This document shows, in pieces, positions 10,476 through 22,592 of a stretch of DNA of 64,000 bases. This DNA comes from Neocallimastix lanati (nom. inval.) (taxonomy: Eukaryota; Neocallimastigomycota; Neocallimastigomycetes; Neocallimastigales; Neocallimastigaceae). Where the stretch lies: the NCBI GenBank assembly GCA_016946835.1, contig JACVTC010000032.1, positions 246,001 through 310,000 of the forward strand, written 5' to 3'. The notes under the pieces were generated by a model. That model had not been told where the DNA came from and searched no databases. It saw nothing but the letters and a program-made list of their open reading frames with translations. A program made the position numbers and the translations under genes. How positions within the stretch are numbered: position 1 is the stretch's first letter; every line of letters begins with the position of its first letter.

Positions 10476-11855
10476 TTTTTATTTTATTTTATTTTATTTT
10501 ATTTTATTCGATCTATACTTTATATTTGATATTCTACTATTTATTTATTTTATTTTATTTTATTTTATTTTATTCAATCTGTACTTATATTTATGTTTCT
10601 ACTATTCATTTTATTTTATTTTATTTTATTTTATTTTATTCAATCTGTACTTATATTTATGTTTCTACTATTCATTTTATTTTATTTTATTTTATTTTAT
10701 TTTATTTTATTTTATTTTATTTTATTTTATTTTATTTTATTTTATTTTATTTTATTTTATTTTATTTTATTTTATTCAATCTGTACTTATATTTATGTTT
10801 CTACTATTCATTTTATTTTATTTTATTTTATTTTATTTTATTTTATTTTATTTTATTTTATTTTATTCAATCTGTACTTATATTTATGTTTCTACTATTC
10901 ATTTTATTTTATTTTATTTTATTTTATTTTATTTTATTTTATTCAATCGGTACTTATATTTATGTTTCTACTATTCATTTTATTTTATTTTATTTTATTT
11001 TATTTTATTTTATTCAATCTGTACTTATATTTATGTTTCTACTATTCATTTTATTTTATTTTATTTTATTTTATTTTATTTTATTTTATTTTATTTTATT
11101 TTATTTTATTCAATCTATACTTATATTTATGTTTCTACTATTCATTTTATTTTATTTTATTTTATTTTATTTTATTTTATTTTATTTTATTTTATTTTAT
11201 TTTATTTTATTCAATCTGTACTTATATTTATGTTTCTACTATTCATTTTATTTTATTTTATTTTATTTTATTTTATTTTATTCAATCTGTACTTATATTT
11301 ATGTTTCTACTATTCATTTTATTTTATTTTATTTTATTTTATTTTATTTTATTTTATTCAATCTGTACTTATATTTATGTTTCTACTATTCATTTTATTT
11401 TATTTTATTTTATTTTGTTTTATTTTATTCAATCTGTACTTATATTTATGTTTCTACTATTCATTTTATTTTATTTTATTCAATCTGTACTTATATTTAT
11501 GTTTCTACTATTCATTTTATTTTATTTTATTTTGTTTTGTTTTATTTTATTCAATCTGTACTTATATTTATGTTTCTACTATTCATTTTATTTTATTTTA
11601 TTTTATTTTATTTTATTTTATTTTATTTTATTCAATCTGTACTTATATTTATGTTTCTACTATTCATTTTATTTTATTTTATTTTATTTTGTTTTATTTT
11701 ATTCAATCTGTACTTATATTTATGTTTCTACTATTCATTTTATTTTATTTTATTCAATCTGTACTTATATTTATGTTTCTACTATTTATTTTATTTTATT
11801 TTATTTCATTTTATTTTATTTTATTTCATTTTATTTTATTTTATTCAATCTGTAT
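10476..11855 (+). repeat. TTTTA-based minisatellite with a spacer motif, about 17 copies
   Basis: Alternation of (TTTTA)n blocks of variable length with a spacer of about 35 bp beginning CAATCTGTACTTATATTTAT and continuing GTTTCTACTATTCA. Variants include CGGTACTT (near 10945) and CTATACTT (near 11111). The long ILFYF-type open frames over it are simply this repeat and not genes. The same spacer, in the opposite orientation, makes up the satellite at 47950-49480. Confidence -1.
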
Positions 11856-12020
11856 TTTCTGTTGATAATAAAAAATATAATAATTATTTTATATATGTAG
11901 TAATTAAATATATATATATATATTTTTATTATTATTTAAAAATTTATTTATTCATTTATAATTTATTTATTCATTTATTTATTTATTACATTATAATACG
12001 CCATGTTTTCCGAAATGCAC

Positions 12021-12072
12021 TACAACAAAATACAAATTTATGTAATAAAAATTTTCGAAATGACACACCCCC
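12021..12072 (-). repeat. MULE terminal inverted repeat, right
   Basis: Its reverse complement begins GGGGGTGTGTCATTTCG. The element ends at 12072, followed by the target duplication AATTTACAT (12073-12081). Confidence -1.
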
Positions 12073-12081
12073 AATTTACAT

Positions 12082-12211
12082 CAATTTATACCAAAAATGT
12101 GGCTTGTTCTAGATTACTTTAAATTAATTACATTATATTATGTTTATATTAATAATTTATATTACTATTATTCTAGATTCATTTAATATATAAATTCAAT
12201 ATATTGTAACA
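12082..12211 (-). repeat. 5' LTR, segment right of the MULE insertion
   Basis: Nearly identical to the right part of the LTR at 3270-3872 (shared GTGGCTTGTTCTAGATTACT) and ending TATTGTAACA. Followed by AATAT, the retroelement's target duplication. Confidence -1.
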
Positions 12212-12469
12212 AATATCATTTACCATTTTTCTTTTTTTTTTTTTTTTTTTTTTTTTTTTCAATAATAAAATATATGTAATGTTTTTAATTATGTTTTATT
12301 TTTTTAATTTTTTTTTTATATTTTTAATTTTATTTTTGTTATGAATAAACTAGAAGAAAATACAAATTTATTTTATAAAGAATTAGTTTCAACATGTAAT
12401 CCTGAACGCTTATTAGAAATAGCTAGAAATAATTTGGTTATTACATAAAACATCCCATTCTTTTTTATA

Positions 12470-15400
12470 ATTTAAATCAATAATGTCAGCAGTTCTTCCA
12501 CCAAGAAGGAAGTTATATAATTGGTACCACGTCACATATTTATTTATTTACACCTTCATTTTTCAGAAAATTACTGATATTAACATGATTATAATCAATT
12601 GAACTATTCACTACATTATTAGGAACGATACTATTATTTTCACTATTACTAATATTAATATTCCTATTTTCATTATCCCTAATATTTCTATTAATAACAA
12701 CACCATTCCTATTGTTATTAATATTAACATTATACTCTTCGTTACTATTATTAGAATCTGTACTTGATTTTACTTTATTCATATCAGTAACAACAGTATT
12801 TACATTACTCTTTGATATTGAACAATATTTGTTAATAACAAAAAAATTTTTCATGAAGTTTTTCAATATCCTTAAAATATTTTATTCTAAATTCATGTAA
12901 AAGATAGCATTTAGAATACTAATGTTTCAAATGAGGATTACTATTTTTTCTATAACAACATGGACACCTTTATGGACAGTTGTTCTCAATCATATTTGCG
13001 GCTTTGGCAACACAAGCGTCGAATTTATATCCACATTTAGCATGAAGAACCCATCGAAAACCAATACTATATTTAGGATATTTAAAGTTGAGCTTTAAGT
13101 AGTCTCTAGTTTTCTCAAATTCATTTTTCTTATAAGTCTATATGCCTTGATTGATTTTCCTGCCATATTTCTATCCCAGTAAAAGTTTAAAATTGCTTTT
13201 TAAATGGAAATTTATCTAATTTGTCTGCTAAAACTTTTTCTTTCTTTATCCCATACATGATGTCTACAACATGATATATCTCTAAGTAAAACAGAGATAA
13301 TATAATTCGAGTTTTTCCATTTTTTAAAACATCTTACCTGAGCAATCGCACATTTCACCGATAGAGGAAGAATGTTAAGTTCTTTAGAAACACAATATAA
13401 AGGGATGTAACGCTATTCCCATTAGAAAAATTCATCAATTCAGTATAATCCTGTATTAACTAGTGTCTATGTACTTCTCGTCCTTTCTTTGTTCGATCCA
13501 AGTATTGGTGCATAATACGAAACATGCTCAATTACTATAGCAGAAAATAACATTTGTTTATATAGAATAGGAACATGAAGATTATTATGAAATCCTTTTA
13601 TGAAATAAGGTGATTTTCTAACTTTATTATTCATTCTCTGTATAATCAGTTTTGTTTTAAATCATTTGAAAGTGGTACACCTAAGTATGTATAGCAATTC
13701 GTTTTAGGTAACTCTTGACTTGAAAGATAAAAGATAGGGTTTTTATTATTAAAAAATCTTGAAACTTCCCCTTGTACTACCAAACTGGCAAATTTATTGA
13801 TACCAAATTGCATTTCATTATTTCTAGCCCACTTACAGGCTAATTTTAACAATTTCTTAAGTTGAGATCTTGTAGGAGAACATAGTACAATGTCATCTTC
13901 AAAGAGACCTCCACAGCAACATTTAATTTATCACCAATAGAGATTCTATATTTATCATATTTATTAAAAATGTCATTAATGAACAAACAAACAAAATTGG
14001 TAAGTGGGGACGACCTTGACGAACACCTTTCTTAATACTAAATGATTCCAACAATTGTCCATCAACCCTTACACAAACCTTGAAAAATAAGTATAAGTTT
14101 TCAATAAAATTATAGAACTTACCTCTGATACAAAAGTGATGAATCTTCATTAATACATTATATATAAGAACTAAGTAATACGCTTTTTTAAGGTCCAAAA
14201 ATGAAAAGTACGTATCTTTATTCTCAAATTTTCGTCTCTGATATATATTGATTAATGAAAATATAAAAACTCATAACTCATTAACTCTTCTGGGTTACGA
14301 AAATCCATATTGTTCTGGTCTAATAAATCCTTTATCAGTTCTATATTTAGAGATTCTATTAGGGATGATTTTTGCCAAAATTTATAATCCATTATTGATA
14401 AGAGAAATGCCAAGATAGTTATTACAGTCTGATGGATCTCCCTTTTTATGTATAGAAACTATGGATGTGTTATTCCTTGATTTAGGAAAATCACCATTTA
14501 AGGTTTTGAGAAAAGACATTTAAAACCAGATGAAGTATTACTTCTATTTTCACTAAATTCTTCTGAATCCTCTTTACCAGGAATCAAAGCTTTGAAGAAT
14601 TCCATTAGTATCCCATTAGAACCACAAGCTTTAAAGTTAAGGGTAGATGAGTTTCCCCTCGCTAATTTATTCATCGCTTATATCTTGATTAATTTCCCAT
14701 TCTTATTGCCTTGGATTTCCTAAATTCCTAAATGCCTCAGAATCTTTCCAGTAGTCTTTAGAAAGACTCTGACCTAAAGATTCTAACGCTGAGAATTGAT
14801 GATGAGAATGCCAAGCTTTTAATTTTTCATCTGAAAAAGAAACAAGTTAATTGTTATTGCTTTTAATAGGATGAGAGACCGTGAAAGATTGATTATTTAT
14901 TTTTGTATTTTTTTTTTACCCATTTCCATGCTTTCCTACTATCATTTTTTGGTGCTAACAAGCATCCAATTTTTATCCAATATAAATATTCTTTTTTCCT
15001 AAATTCGTCACATTTTTTATGAATTGATTCATATAGTCTATTATATGAGTCAATAATTTTAGCAAATTCATTGGAATCACATGCATATATATAATGTTTA
15101 ATTTGTTTATACATTAAATATTTTGCCTTTTGAAGATAATAAAATTTTCAAGACATTCTAAACATCGCTTTTCTGATTTCTGTTGACGATGTAATCGATA
15201 AATCCTTAGTAATGGAATTAGTAGTGTTGATGAACTTTTCAACTATACAATCTACTGAATGTTCTCCATTTTCCAATTCTTCACTAAGAATATAAAGTTT
15301 ATTATGATCATAAAATTTCTTTCGTTAAGTTCAAGACATTTATATCTATCCCACCTTACAAATTTTTTTGATAACAAAAATGATTCATCCATGGTGGTTT

Positions 15401-15960
15401 TCTTGAAATAAACTATGAGCGGTAATATGATTAGATACAGAAGGATAGTCAATAAAATAAACACTTGATATTTTATCCTGTATATTTGAGTTGACTAATG
15501 CATGATCAATATCTAATGAATATCTACAATGTGAAATTTGATTTTAATAATTAAGATTATGTATATGGAGAGCATTGAGTTCACAATTGGCATTTATAAC
15601 ATTTACTAAATTAGTTGAACTAGGATTTGCTGAGTTTGTACTATTGAATGTGTTTTTAGATATTAAATTTTGTTTTAAATGCTATAAAGAAACCTTATGA
15701 TTTCATTTGGAACATCTACAATATGAATTTCAACTCCTGATATTGCTTTTTAAAATACTTTAATAAAATTTGAGTGGTTGAATTATAGAATATATACTTT
15801 AATCCTGAAGAAACCATCATTTAACTAAAGTAATCTGTTTCACTGACAAAATATTATTCTTGAATTTTTTGTATATCTAGAATAAATGAATTCTTTCATA
15901 TTAGCATTGGTTCATAAGTGTATACCACTTATGTTATCAGTAGATGTTCTATAACAGCAA
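12470..15960 (-). pseudogene. LINE ORF2 pseudogene (endonuclease-reverse transcriptase)
   Basis: In transcription order: an endonuclease C-terminal piece around 15480-15540 reading SLDIDHALVNSNI (the conserved D-H near the end of APE nucleases); linker fragments (15464-15252 and 15114-14893, the latter with RKAWKWVKKKYKNK); and RT fragments (14198-13923: DLKKAYYLV, VCVRVDGQLLESFSIKKGVR, then GRPHLPILF where QGCPLSPILF is usual). The catalytic block appears near 13895 as LFEDDIVLCSP (usually FADD), then NEMQFGINK and CYTYLGVPLSND. Near 13000 come FKYPKYSIGFRWVLHAKCGY and CPCCYRK, a Cys/His finger, and near 12500 YNFLLGGRTADIID. Many stops and shifts interrupt it, so it is inactive. LINE identity is firm; the clade is not determined. 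Confidence -1.
12540..12866 (-). other. Asn-rich open frame within the LINE 3' part
   Basis: 108 codons, rich in N, S, V and I, lying between the Cys/His finger region and the LLGG-like block of the LINE. Probably a low-complexity insertion in the C-terminal region of the LINE protein. No independent gene evidence. Confidence -1.
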
Positions 15961-15990
15961 GAAACTCGGTGAAATATCTTTTCCATAATG

Positions 15991-16600
15991 TATAATGAAA
16001 AAAAACACTGAAAATTAAGAAATATAAATATTAATAAAATTAGAAAAAAAAAAAAAAAAAATAGACAAATTAGAAAAATAATTAAAATAATATGAAGTCT
16101 TTTCTTTGTGCTGTACTTGACAATTACTTTTTTGTTTTTTGTTTTTTGTTTTTCTATTCGATTAATAAAAGCTCTATATAATGTAAATAAAATGTTAGTA
16201 ATGAAAAACTACAAAAAAATTCCCATCCGTTAAATAAAGTCATAAATACAAGCTTTGGAGTGAATCAATCTCCCACATTTCCATTTTACAATAGCTACAT
16301 GAGTTAAAATAATACTATAGAAAAAATATATATATACAAAATAATACTAAAGTAAAAAACTACAATAGATTCATTAAAATGATAATACGTAGAAACTACA
16401 TAATATTATAAATTTTACATATCCAGTTTAAAACAATTATAATTATAATTTTTTTTTTTTTTTTAATTTTATATTTATTGATTTTTTTATTATATTTTTA
16501 AAACTTTTTGTTTTATTTCATTCTCTTATTGTTAATTTTTAATATTAATATTATTTTAATATTATTTTTTTTATTACTTTTAAATTGGTAAAATTTTTAT

Positions 16601-16653
<53 letters not shown>

Positions 16654-17015
16654 TTTTTAATCTATTTTAATTTAATTACAATTTGTACTATATAATATTT
16701 AATGGTTACTTTAAATATAAAAATTATAGGTATTATTAATTATTTAAATTAGTAATTTTTATTAGTATTATTAAAAAAAAAAAAAAAAATAAAGTATTGA
16801 AAATTTTTAAAATATATATATATATATTTTTCATGTGCGATTATTCTTCATTTTATTATTAAATAATTAATAATTTATTTTTACTTTTTTTGTTTGCTTG
16901 TTATGTTTCATCTTTAATATATATATAAATATATTTTTTGAATTGAAAATAAATAAATAAATAATTGAAGATTTAGAATATATTGAAATGTATATATATA
17001 AATATTATATATATT

Positions 17016-17049
<34 letters not shown>

Positions 17050-17868
17050 AGTAAAACTTGATGTAGTTTTATTATAAAATTTTTTCAATAACTTAATATT
17101 TTTTTTTTTTTTTGTTTTGTTTTTGAAATACTTTAAAGGAAAGAAAGAAAGAAAGAAAGAAAAATAAAAATATTAGTGATTTATATTAAAATTATTTCAA
17201 GGTATGAAAAAGAATAATTATAAAAAGTTTAAAAAATTATATTATTTTGGAATTAAATTTGTTTCATTACTTTTTTTCTCTCTCTCTCTTCTCTCTCTTT
17301 CGTTCTTTCATTCATTCTTATATTTATTTATTTATTTTTTTTTTTTTTTTTTTTCAACAATTATCAAATTTTACTAAAAAAAAAAAAATAATAATAAAAT
17401 AAAATAAATAATATTATTGCGAATTTATTGTTTATACAATTGTTTCTTAATGAAACGTATAGAATAAATAAATAAATATATATCTTATTAATAATTAAAC
17501 ATTTTCCAATGAAAGAAAAATTAAAGTCAATGATAAATATAATTCATTTATCTCTCTTTTTTCTTTTTTTTTTTTTTTCTAAAATTAGAGTATTTAAAAT
17601 GAATTATATAATTTTTTTTTCTAATAAAAAAAGGACAGAATGATAGTAAATATGATATTCATATATATTATCCTTTTTTTATAAATATATATATCATTTC
17701 TTATCATAAACTTTTATTTTTTATAGTATCAAGCAATTATTAATAAGATGTCTATACTTTTATAAAAAGGAAAAAAAAAAAAAAGTGTTAATACAATAAT
17801 TAAATATAAATATATTTAATATTTAATATTTTTTTTTCTTTGTTCCTTTTTTTTTTTTTTTTTTAGTA
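15991..17868. other. Intergenic A/T-rich DNA
   Basis: No coding signal. It contains poly-A and poly-T runs, a (TA)n tract at 16608-16635, GAAA repeats at 17140-17163, and a pyrimidine TCTCTC tract at 17277-17300. The high-coordinate end holds the 3' flank of the bestrophin gene. Confidence -1.
16608..16635. repeat. (TA)n microsatellite followed by poly-T
   Basis: About 14 TA units continuing into an uninterrupted T run. Confidence -1.
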
Positions 17869-19128
17869 TTATTCCACACTACTATCCACTTCAAAATGAT
17901 TGGTTCCTCTGGAAATTCGATTCAATGGACTTCTGAAAGGTACTCCATTAACATTATTTAAGGTAGAGGAACTTCCATATAATGATCGATTCTCGGGACT
18001 CATTTTTCTTAAAGGTGGTATTTCAGTTTCATCCTTATCATTAATTGTTAAAGTATAAGTACTTGCTTCATTAGAAGTGGTATCATCAATATCTTCACAT
18101 TCTAACCAATCTACGAAACCAACAGAGGATGGGAAGTACTTCATCATACTATTAATTTCATCATGGATTTGTTGGCAGAATTCATCAAGTTTTAAATCAT
18201 TCATATCACTACCGAATGGATTTTCAATTTCAGAACTAATGGCTTCAATACCAAAGAAGGTAAAGGAAGTTAATAAGACAATAAGAACAGAGGCCCATCC
18301 ACAAGTTGGAACAATTTGTAATGGGAGAGTAAGTAGATAAATAATTAAAGCATGTTTTATATGAATACCATAAATGATTGGAATAGGTGTATATAAAATT
18401 CTTTCACACGAAGTAAAATTATCAACAATAGTGTTTAAACTACTATATATTGGATTAACAATAGTAGCTGGTAAATCCTTTTGAAGATAGATATAACCTT
18501 CAATATGATAAGCAATTTCTAAAGGAAGAATCTTTAAAACTTTTTTAGTTGCTGTAGTAATTAAGGAATTGAAACGTGGAACATGTTGAACTAAATCAGC
18601 TAAATCATCATAATCCCATCCATATTCTCCTCTTAAAGCATGGCGAATTGAAATTACCAAAGCGATAACTAAACGCATAGCACCCTTCTTTAAGTTTAAT
18701 TTTTCATCCTTTTTTTTATCAAATTCATCAATTTCAATACTTATCCAAATATGACGAGAAAGGTTACGAGCTTGATTAAGAATACTAGCCCAAGCCTTTC
18801 TACCTTCCCAATAACGATCATAAGCACTTGTATTACGGAAAACAAGTAATAATGAAAGTACCAAACCTAAATAAGTTAAAAGAGAAGTTGGGAAGAAAAT
18901 ATTGGTGATCCATTCCTTATCCTTAAAGAAATTATAAATAATTTTTAATATAGCAGTCCAACAGGTAAATATAAGAACTGGTATATAAATCTTTGGAATA
19001 ACAGAGCTTGAAAACATTAAAATGTGATGCCAACTAACATTACCAGTTTGTGGTGGAATATACATTTTATTCTCTCTCTTCTTGTTCTTCTTGAGTTTTT
19101 TAAGTTGAACAATTCTCTTCATCTTCAT
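17869..19128 (-). CDS. Bestrophin/UPF0187-family anion channel
   Basis: Single-exon gene of 419 residues, intact. The diagnostic bestrophin block LVFRNTSAYDRYWEGRKAW lies at residues 95-113 after hydrophobic segments at about 44-64 and 80-98. Further hydrophobic segments at about 258-276 and 278-297 precede the conserved FFGIEAISSEIENPFG (291-306) and NDLKLDEFC. Family members are pentameric chloride or anion channels; fungal and bacterial UPF0187 forms resemble this length. The N-terminus is Lys/Arg-rich; the second Met (residue 22, MYIPPQTGNVSW) is an alternative start just before the conserved region. The C-terminal 80 residues are polar and Ser/Thr-rich, presumably cytosolic. No neighbour suggests a pathway. 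Confident on the family; the transported ion is inferred. Confidence -1.
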   Translation of the reverse strand: MKMKRIVQLKKLKKNKKRENKMYIPPQTGNVSWHHILMFSSSVIPKIYIPVLIFTCWTAILKIIYNFFKDKEWITNIFFPTSLLTYLGLVLSLLLVFRNTSAYDRYWEGRKAWASILNQARNLSRHIWISIEIDEFDKKKDEKLNLKKGAMRLVIALVISIRHALRGEYGWDYDDLADLVQHVPRFNSLITTATKKVLKILPLEIAYHIEGYIYLQKDLPATIVNPIYSSLNTIVDNFTSCERILYTPIPIIYGIHIKHALIIYLLTLPLQIVPTCGWASVLIVLLTSFTFFGIEAISSEIENPFGSDMNDLKLDEFCQQIHDEINSMMKYFPSSVGFVDWLECEDIDDTTSNEASTYTLTINDKDETEIPPLRKMSPENRSLYGSSSTLNNVNGVPFRSPLNRISRGTNHFEVDSSVE

Positions 19129-19338
19129 CTTGGATATCTATTATTTATTTCAAATAAAAAAATAAAAAAATTCTTTTTTTTTTTTTTTATCATATAATAA
19201 TATAAAATTAACAAAAAATTAGAATTAGTATAAAAATATATTTTATAAATTATTAGTACTAAAATTTTTTTATGTAACAAAAAAAAAAACACAAAAAATT
19301 TTTTGTAACAATTAATTTAAAAATTTTTTTTTCTATAG

Positions 19339-19375
19339 CGCAATAGCGGCCTATCACTACTACCATCCAACGGTA
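19339..19375. promoter_or_regulatory. GC-richer patch upstream of the bestrophin gene
   Basis: About 210-250 bp upstream of the bestrophin ATG there is a 37-bp stretch (containing GCGCAATAGCGGCC) of clearly higher GC than its A/T-only surroundings. It could be a promoter element or remnant of an RNA gene; I cannot identify it. Confidence -1.
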
Positions 19376-20339
19376 TATTAATTTAAATATTTTTAATATA
19401 TATATATATATTTACTATTCCTTTAATAATGTGATATTATATCATATATATATTTATTTTTTACATTTATTTGGATGGAATGAAACTTTAAAAATTCATT
19501 TTCTTATAATATTTAATATTATTATATTATCATTATTAGTATTTTAAATAAAAAATAATTTACCTCCTTTTTATAATATATTTTAAATTTAAAAGTTATT
19601 ATTATTATATTTATTTATACAGAATATAAATATTAAATTTAATTTTTAATAGTCTGGTTTTAATAAATATTTTTTTTTCTTGTTTAAAAAAAAAAATAAA
19701 AACAATAAAATTATTAATATTAAAATAATGAGAATTTATTGTGGCTTTTTTGTTTTTGATTTGTTTTGTTATTAGTATCCTTGCTTTTAAATAACTAATT
19801 CTTTCTTTATATTGTATATAAAAAATATTATATTAATATATTTTGACTTTATTAAAATTAATCTAAACGTTAAAAAAAAAATAATAATAATAAAACTAAA
19901 AGTAATAAATATTTTAACTCTTTACAGTGTGCGTATTTTATTAAAAAAAAAAAATTATAATCTTAAACTTTTAATTATTTTTAATTATTTAATATTTAAA
20001 AATCTATTATTTTATTTTATATAATAAAAATTATTCATATTTTGATTCTACTTTTAGTTTTGTTTAAAATTTTCTCTTTTTTTTTATTCTTTTTATTCTG
20101 TTTTTGTTACTTTTGATAATAATTTCTTTTTCTTATTATTATTAATTGTTATTTATAACTGATTTAAAATTCTGTTCTAATTTTAATTTTATTTATATTA
20201 TTTTTTATTATAACTATTATTTTAGTTCTTTCTTTTTTATTTTATAGTTTTTTTTTTTCTATTGCTTTTAATAATTATTAATTAATATTAAATTATTTAT
20301 TATTCTAAATTTAATATTTCTTTAATTGTTTTATTTTTC

Positions 20340-20512
20340 TTTTTCTATTTCTATTTTTTATTATTTTTATTTTTTATTTATTATTTTTTATTTTTTATTT
20401 TTTTTTATTTTTTTTTATTTTTTATTTTATTTTTTATTTTATTTCCTATTTTATTTTCTATTTTATTTTTTATTTTATTTTTTATTTTATTTTTTATTTT
20501 TTTTAAAATTTT
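20340..20512. repeat. T-rich ATTTT/CTATTTT repeat
   Basis: Irregular array of TATTTTT and TATTTTATTTTT units, with CTATTTT variants in the middle. Confidence -1.
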
Positions 20513-20984
20513 ATTTTTATTTAGAAAAAAAAGAAAAAAATGTTCTTTTTTTTTTTGAAACTTTTTATCTTATTCTATTTAAAAATCAATATTATACAAT
20601 TATAATTATTTTTATTATAAAAATTTTATTATTTATAATTTAATCTTTATTATTTATGATTAATTATTATTAATTTAATATGAATAATATTTTATTTTTA
20701 TTTCTTTTCTTATTTGCCGCAAGGAACATTTAATAAATATTAAAATAATAAGTTATGCATAAGATAATTTATGATAATTTATGTTTATTACACAAAATAA
20801 TTATTATATTTAATTAACTTATTATCCATTTCTGTAAATGAATAAAAAAATTTTTTTTTGTATTATTAAAATTTTTTTTATTTAATATTGTTATCTAATG
20901 AAATTTATTAATTTTTTTTTATTTTAATTATTAGGCACAATGATAAATACTATTCTTCAATTTTTTACCACCTTTACTACTTAT

Positions 20985-21240
20985 TATTTATTATTAATTA
21001 TTTATTATTTATTATTTATTATTTATTATTTATTATTTATTATTTACTTATTATTAATTATTTATTATTTATTATTTATTATTTATTATTTATTATTTAT
21101 TATTTATTAATTATTTATTATTAATTATTTATTATTTATTATTTATTATTTATTATTTTATTATTTATTATTTATTTATTATTAAATATTTATTATTTAT
21201 TATTTATTATTTTATTATTTTTTATTTATTATTTATTTCT
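20985..21240. repeat. ATTATTT (7-bp) tandem array
   Basis: Units of TATTATT and TATTTAT with occasional ATTAATTA variants, over about 250 bp. Confidence -1.
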
Positions 21241-21489
21241 AAGATAAACAACAAACTTCTAATTATTTCCTTATTTGTATAAACCAATATTAAAATATAA
21301 AAACTCTATATCTTTTAATATATTTTTCAATTGAGTGTATTATATTATTAATTATATTTTAATATATTTATAACATTATTTATACATATTTATTATTTTG
21401 TCTAGCTTTTTTTTTCCTCTTCTATTTTATTGATATTTAATTCAATTGTATTATTTAATTTATTTAATATTGTAATTAATATCTTTTTT

Positions 21490-21672
21490 TATTTATTTAT
21501 TTACTTATTATTTATTATTAATTATTTATTATTTATTTATTTATTTATTTATCTATTATTTATTATTAATTTACTATTTATTTATTATTTATTTATTAAT
21601 TATTTATTTATTATTTATTTATTATTTATTTATTATTTATTTATTATTTATTTATTATTTATTTATTTCTTA
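21490..21672. repeat. ATTT/ATTATTT tandem array
   Basis: Second array of the same type as that at 20985, dominated by ATTTATTTATT units. Confidence -1.
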
Positions 21673-22403
21673 TTTTATTTTTATTTTCATTTTACAATTA
21701 ATATTTTGGTCTAAATTAACTTTTATTTTAAAATATATAAAAAATAAATAAATAATAATTAAATGATATTTTTTATTTAATTTTTGGTATCATATATTAG
21801 TAGGTTTATAATAACTTATATTTCTATTTTATCAAATTTTAATTACTTTATTTTCTTTTCTATTTATTGTTAATTTTTTTCTGATCAATTATTTCACTAA
21901 ATACTTTTCAATATATTGTTTAATTATTTCTATTCAATTTCATATATAATTTAATTATTATTGCATATATAATCTTATTTATTATTATAAAAATTTATAT
22001 CTTATATTTAATTTTATTAAATATAATTCTTTAATTTAAACTTTTTTTTTAATTATTCCATCCCAAATAATTAATTAAATAAATATTTTTTTTTATTAAA
22101 AATGCCAATTTTTTTATTCCACCAATAGAAAATGTTGAAATGAAATGTAGTTACTGTGTAAAAAAATTTTTTTTTATCTTTATTGAAAAAGTTAAAAAAT
22201 TAAAAAATTATTGTAAAATATCTTTTTATTTCTAATCCTTTCTTTTTTTTTTTAACATTTTAAATGTAACAAATAAAAAATGCTCCTAAAAATATAATAT
22301 ATAATAAAAATTTATTTTATCTGAGTATATCTTTTTTCTTTTTTCTTTTTTATTTTTTTGATAATTAACTATTTAAATAATTAACTTCTTAAAATAAATA
22401 AAC

Positions 22404-22592
22404 TGATAAATAGCTATTTAAATAAATAATTAACTAATTAAAATAAATAAATTGATAAATAACTATTTAAATAAATAATTAACTAATTAAAGTAAATAAA
22501 TTGATAAATAACTATTTAAATAAATAATTAACTAATTAAAATAAATAAATTGATAAATAACTATTTAAATAAATAATTAATTGATTAACCCT
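22404..22592. repeat. 49-bp minisatellite, about four copies, ending in CCCTAACCCC
   Basis: Units begin GATAAATARCTATTTAAATA at 22405, 22454, 22503 and 22552, i.e. a 49-bp period. Directly after the last unit comes TTAACCCTAACCCC, resembling two telomere-type CCCTAA repeats. Confidence -1.

Larger units (their letters stand above)
7412..12072 (+). mobile_element. Complete Mutator-like (MULE) DNA transposon
   Basis: A 4661-bp element inserted in the 5' LTR of the retrotransposon. It has 52-bp terminal inverted repeats with a perfect 42-bp core and a perfect 9-bp target duplication. Inside, in order: subterminal GGCGAAAT-type repeats (7560-7760), a transposase gene with a frameshift (8172-9613), a 38-bp minisatellite (9838-10045) and a TTTTA-based minisatellite (10476-11855). 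Empty-site evidence comes from the uninterrupted LTR at 3270-3872. Structure and transposase type together make the MULE call strong; it is probably no longer autonomous. Confidence -1.
3270..12211 (-). mobile_element. LTR retrotransposon, largely non-coding, interrupted by a MULE
   Basis: The termini are TGTTATTTTA at 3270 and TTGTAACA ending at 12211, flanked by the direct repeat AATAT (3265-3269 and 12212-12216), a 5-bp target site duplication. Matching LTRs lie at 3270-3872 and 7323-7411 plus 12082-12211; the second is split by an inserted DNA transposon. Orientation is minus: read on that strand, a purine tract (AAGGGGGAA) directly precedes the left LTR as a polypurine tract should, and the sequence after the right LTR (GATTAAGAGTCTCAGTGAC) resembles that at the same place in the minus-strand Copia element near 46610. 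The internal part is about 3.45 kb, and I find no protease, integrase or reverse transcriptase. It is best viewed as a non-autonomous, LARD-like derivative of a Copia-type family. Confidence -1.
12228..15990 (-). mobile_element. Degenerate non-LTR retrotransposon (LINE)
   Basis: Minus-strand relic with APE-type endonuclease remnants at the high-coordinate end, reverse transcriptase in the middle, and a Cys/His-rich C-terminus. The poly-T run at 12230-12259 would be the poly(A) tail in element sense. The exact 5' end is unclear; recognisable sequence fades near 15970. No target duplication could be identified. Confidence -1.

Noticed and set aside
10526-12112. Very long overlapping open frames (ILFYFILFYF-type) in three frames
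   Set aside because: Translation of the TTTTA minisatellite, which has no stops in any forward frame; no domain.
12341-12448. 35-codon plus-strand frame with a plausible composition (MNKLEENTNLFYKELVS...)
   Set aside because: Lies antisense within the LINE 3' region before its presumed A-tail; too short and without family support. A leftover host exon cannot be fully excluded.
18077-18340. Plus-strand open frame inside the bestrophin gene
   Set aside because: Antisense shadow of a conserved gene.
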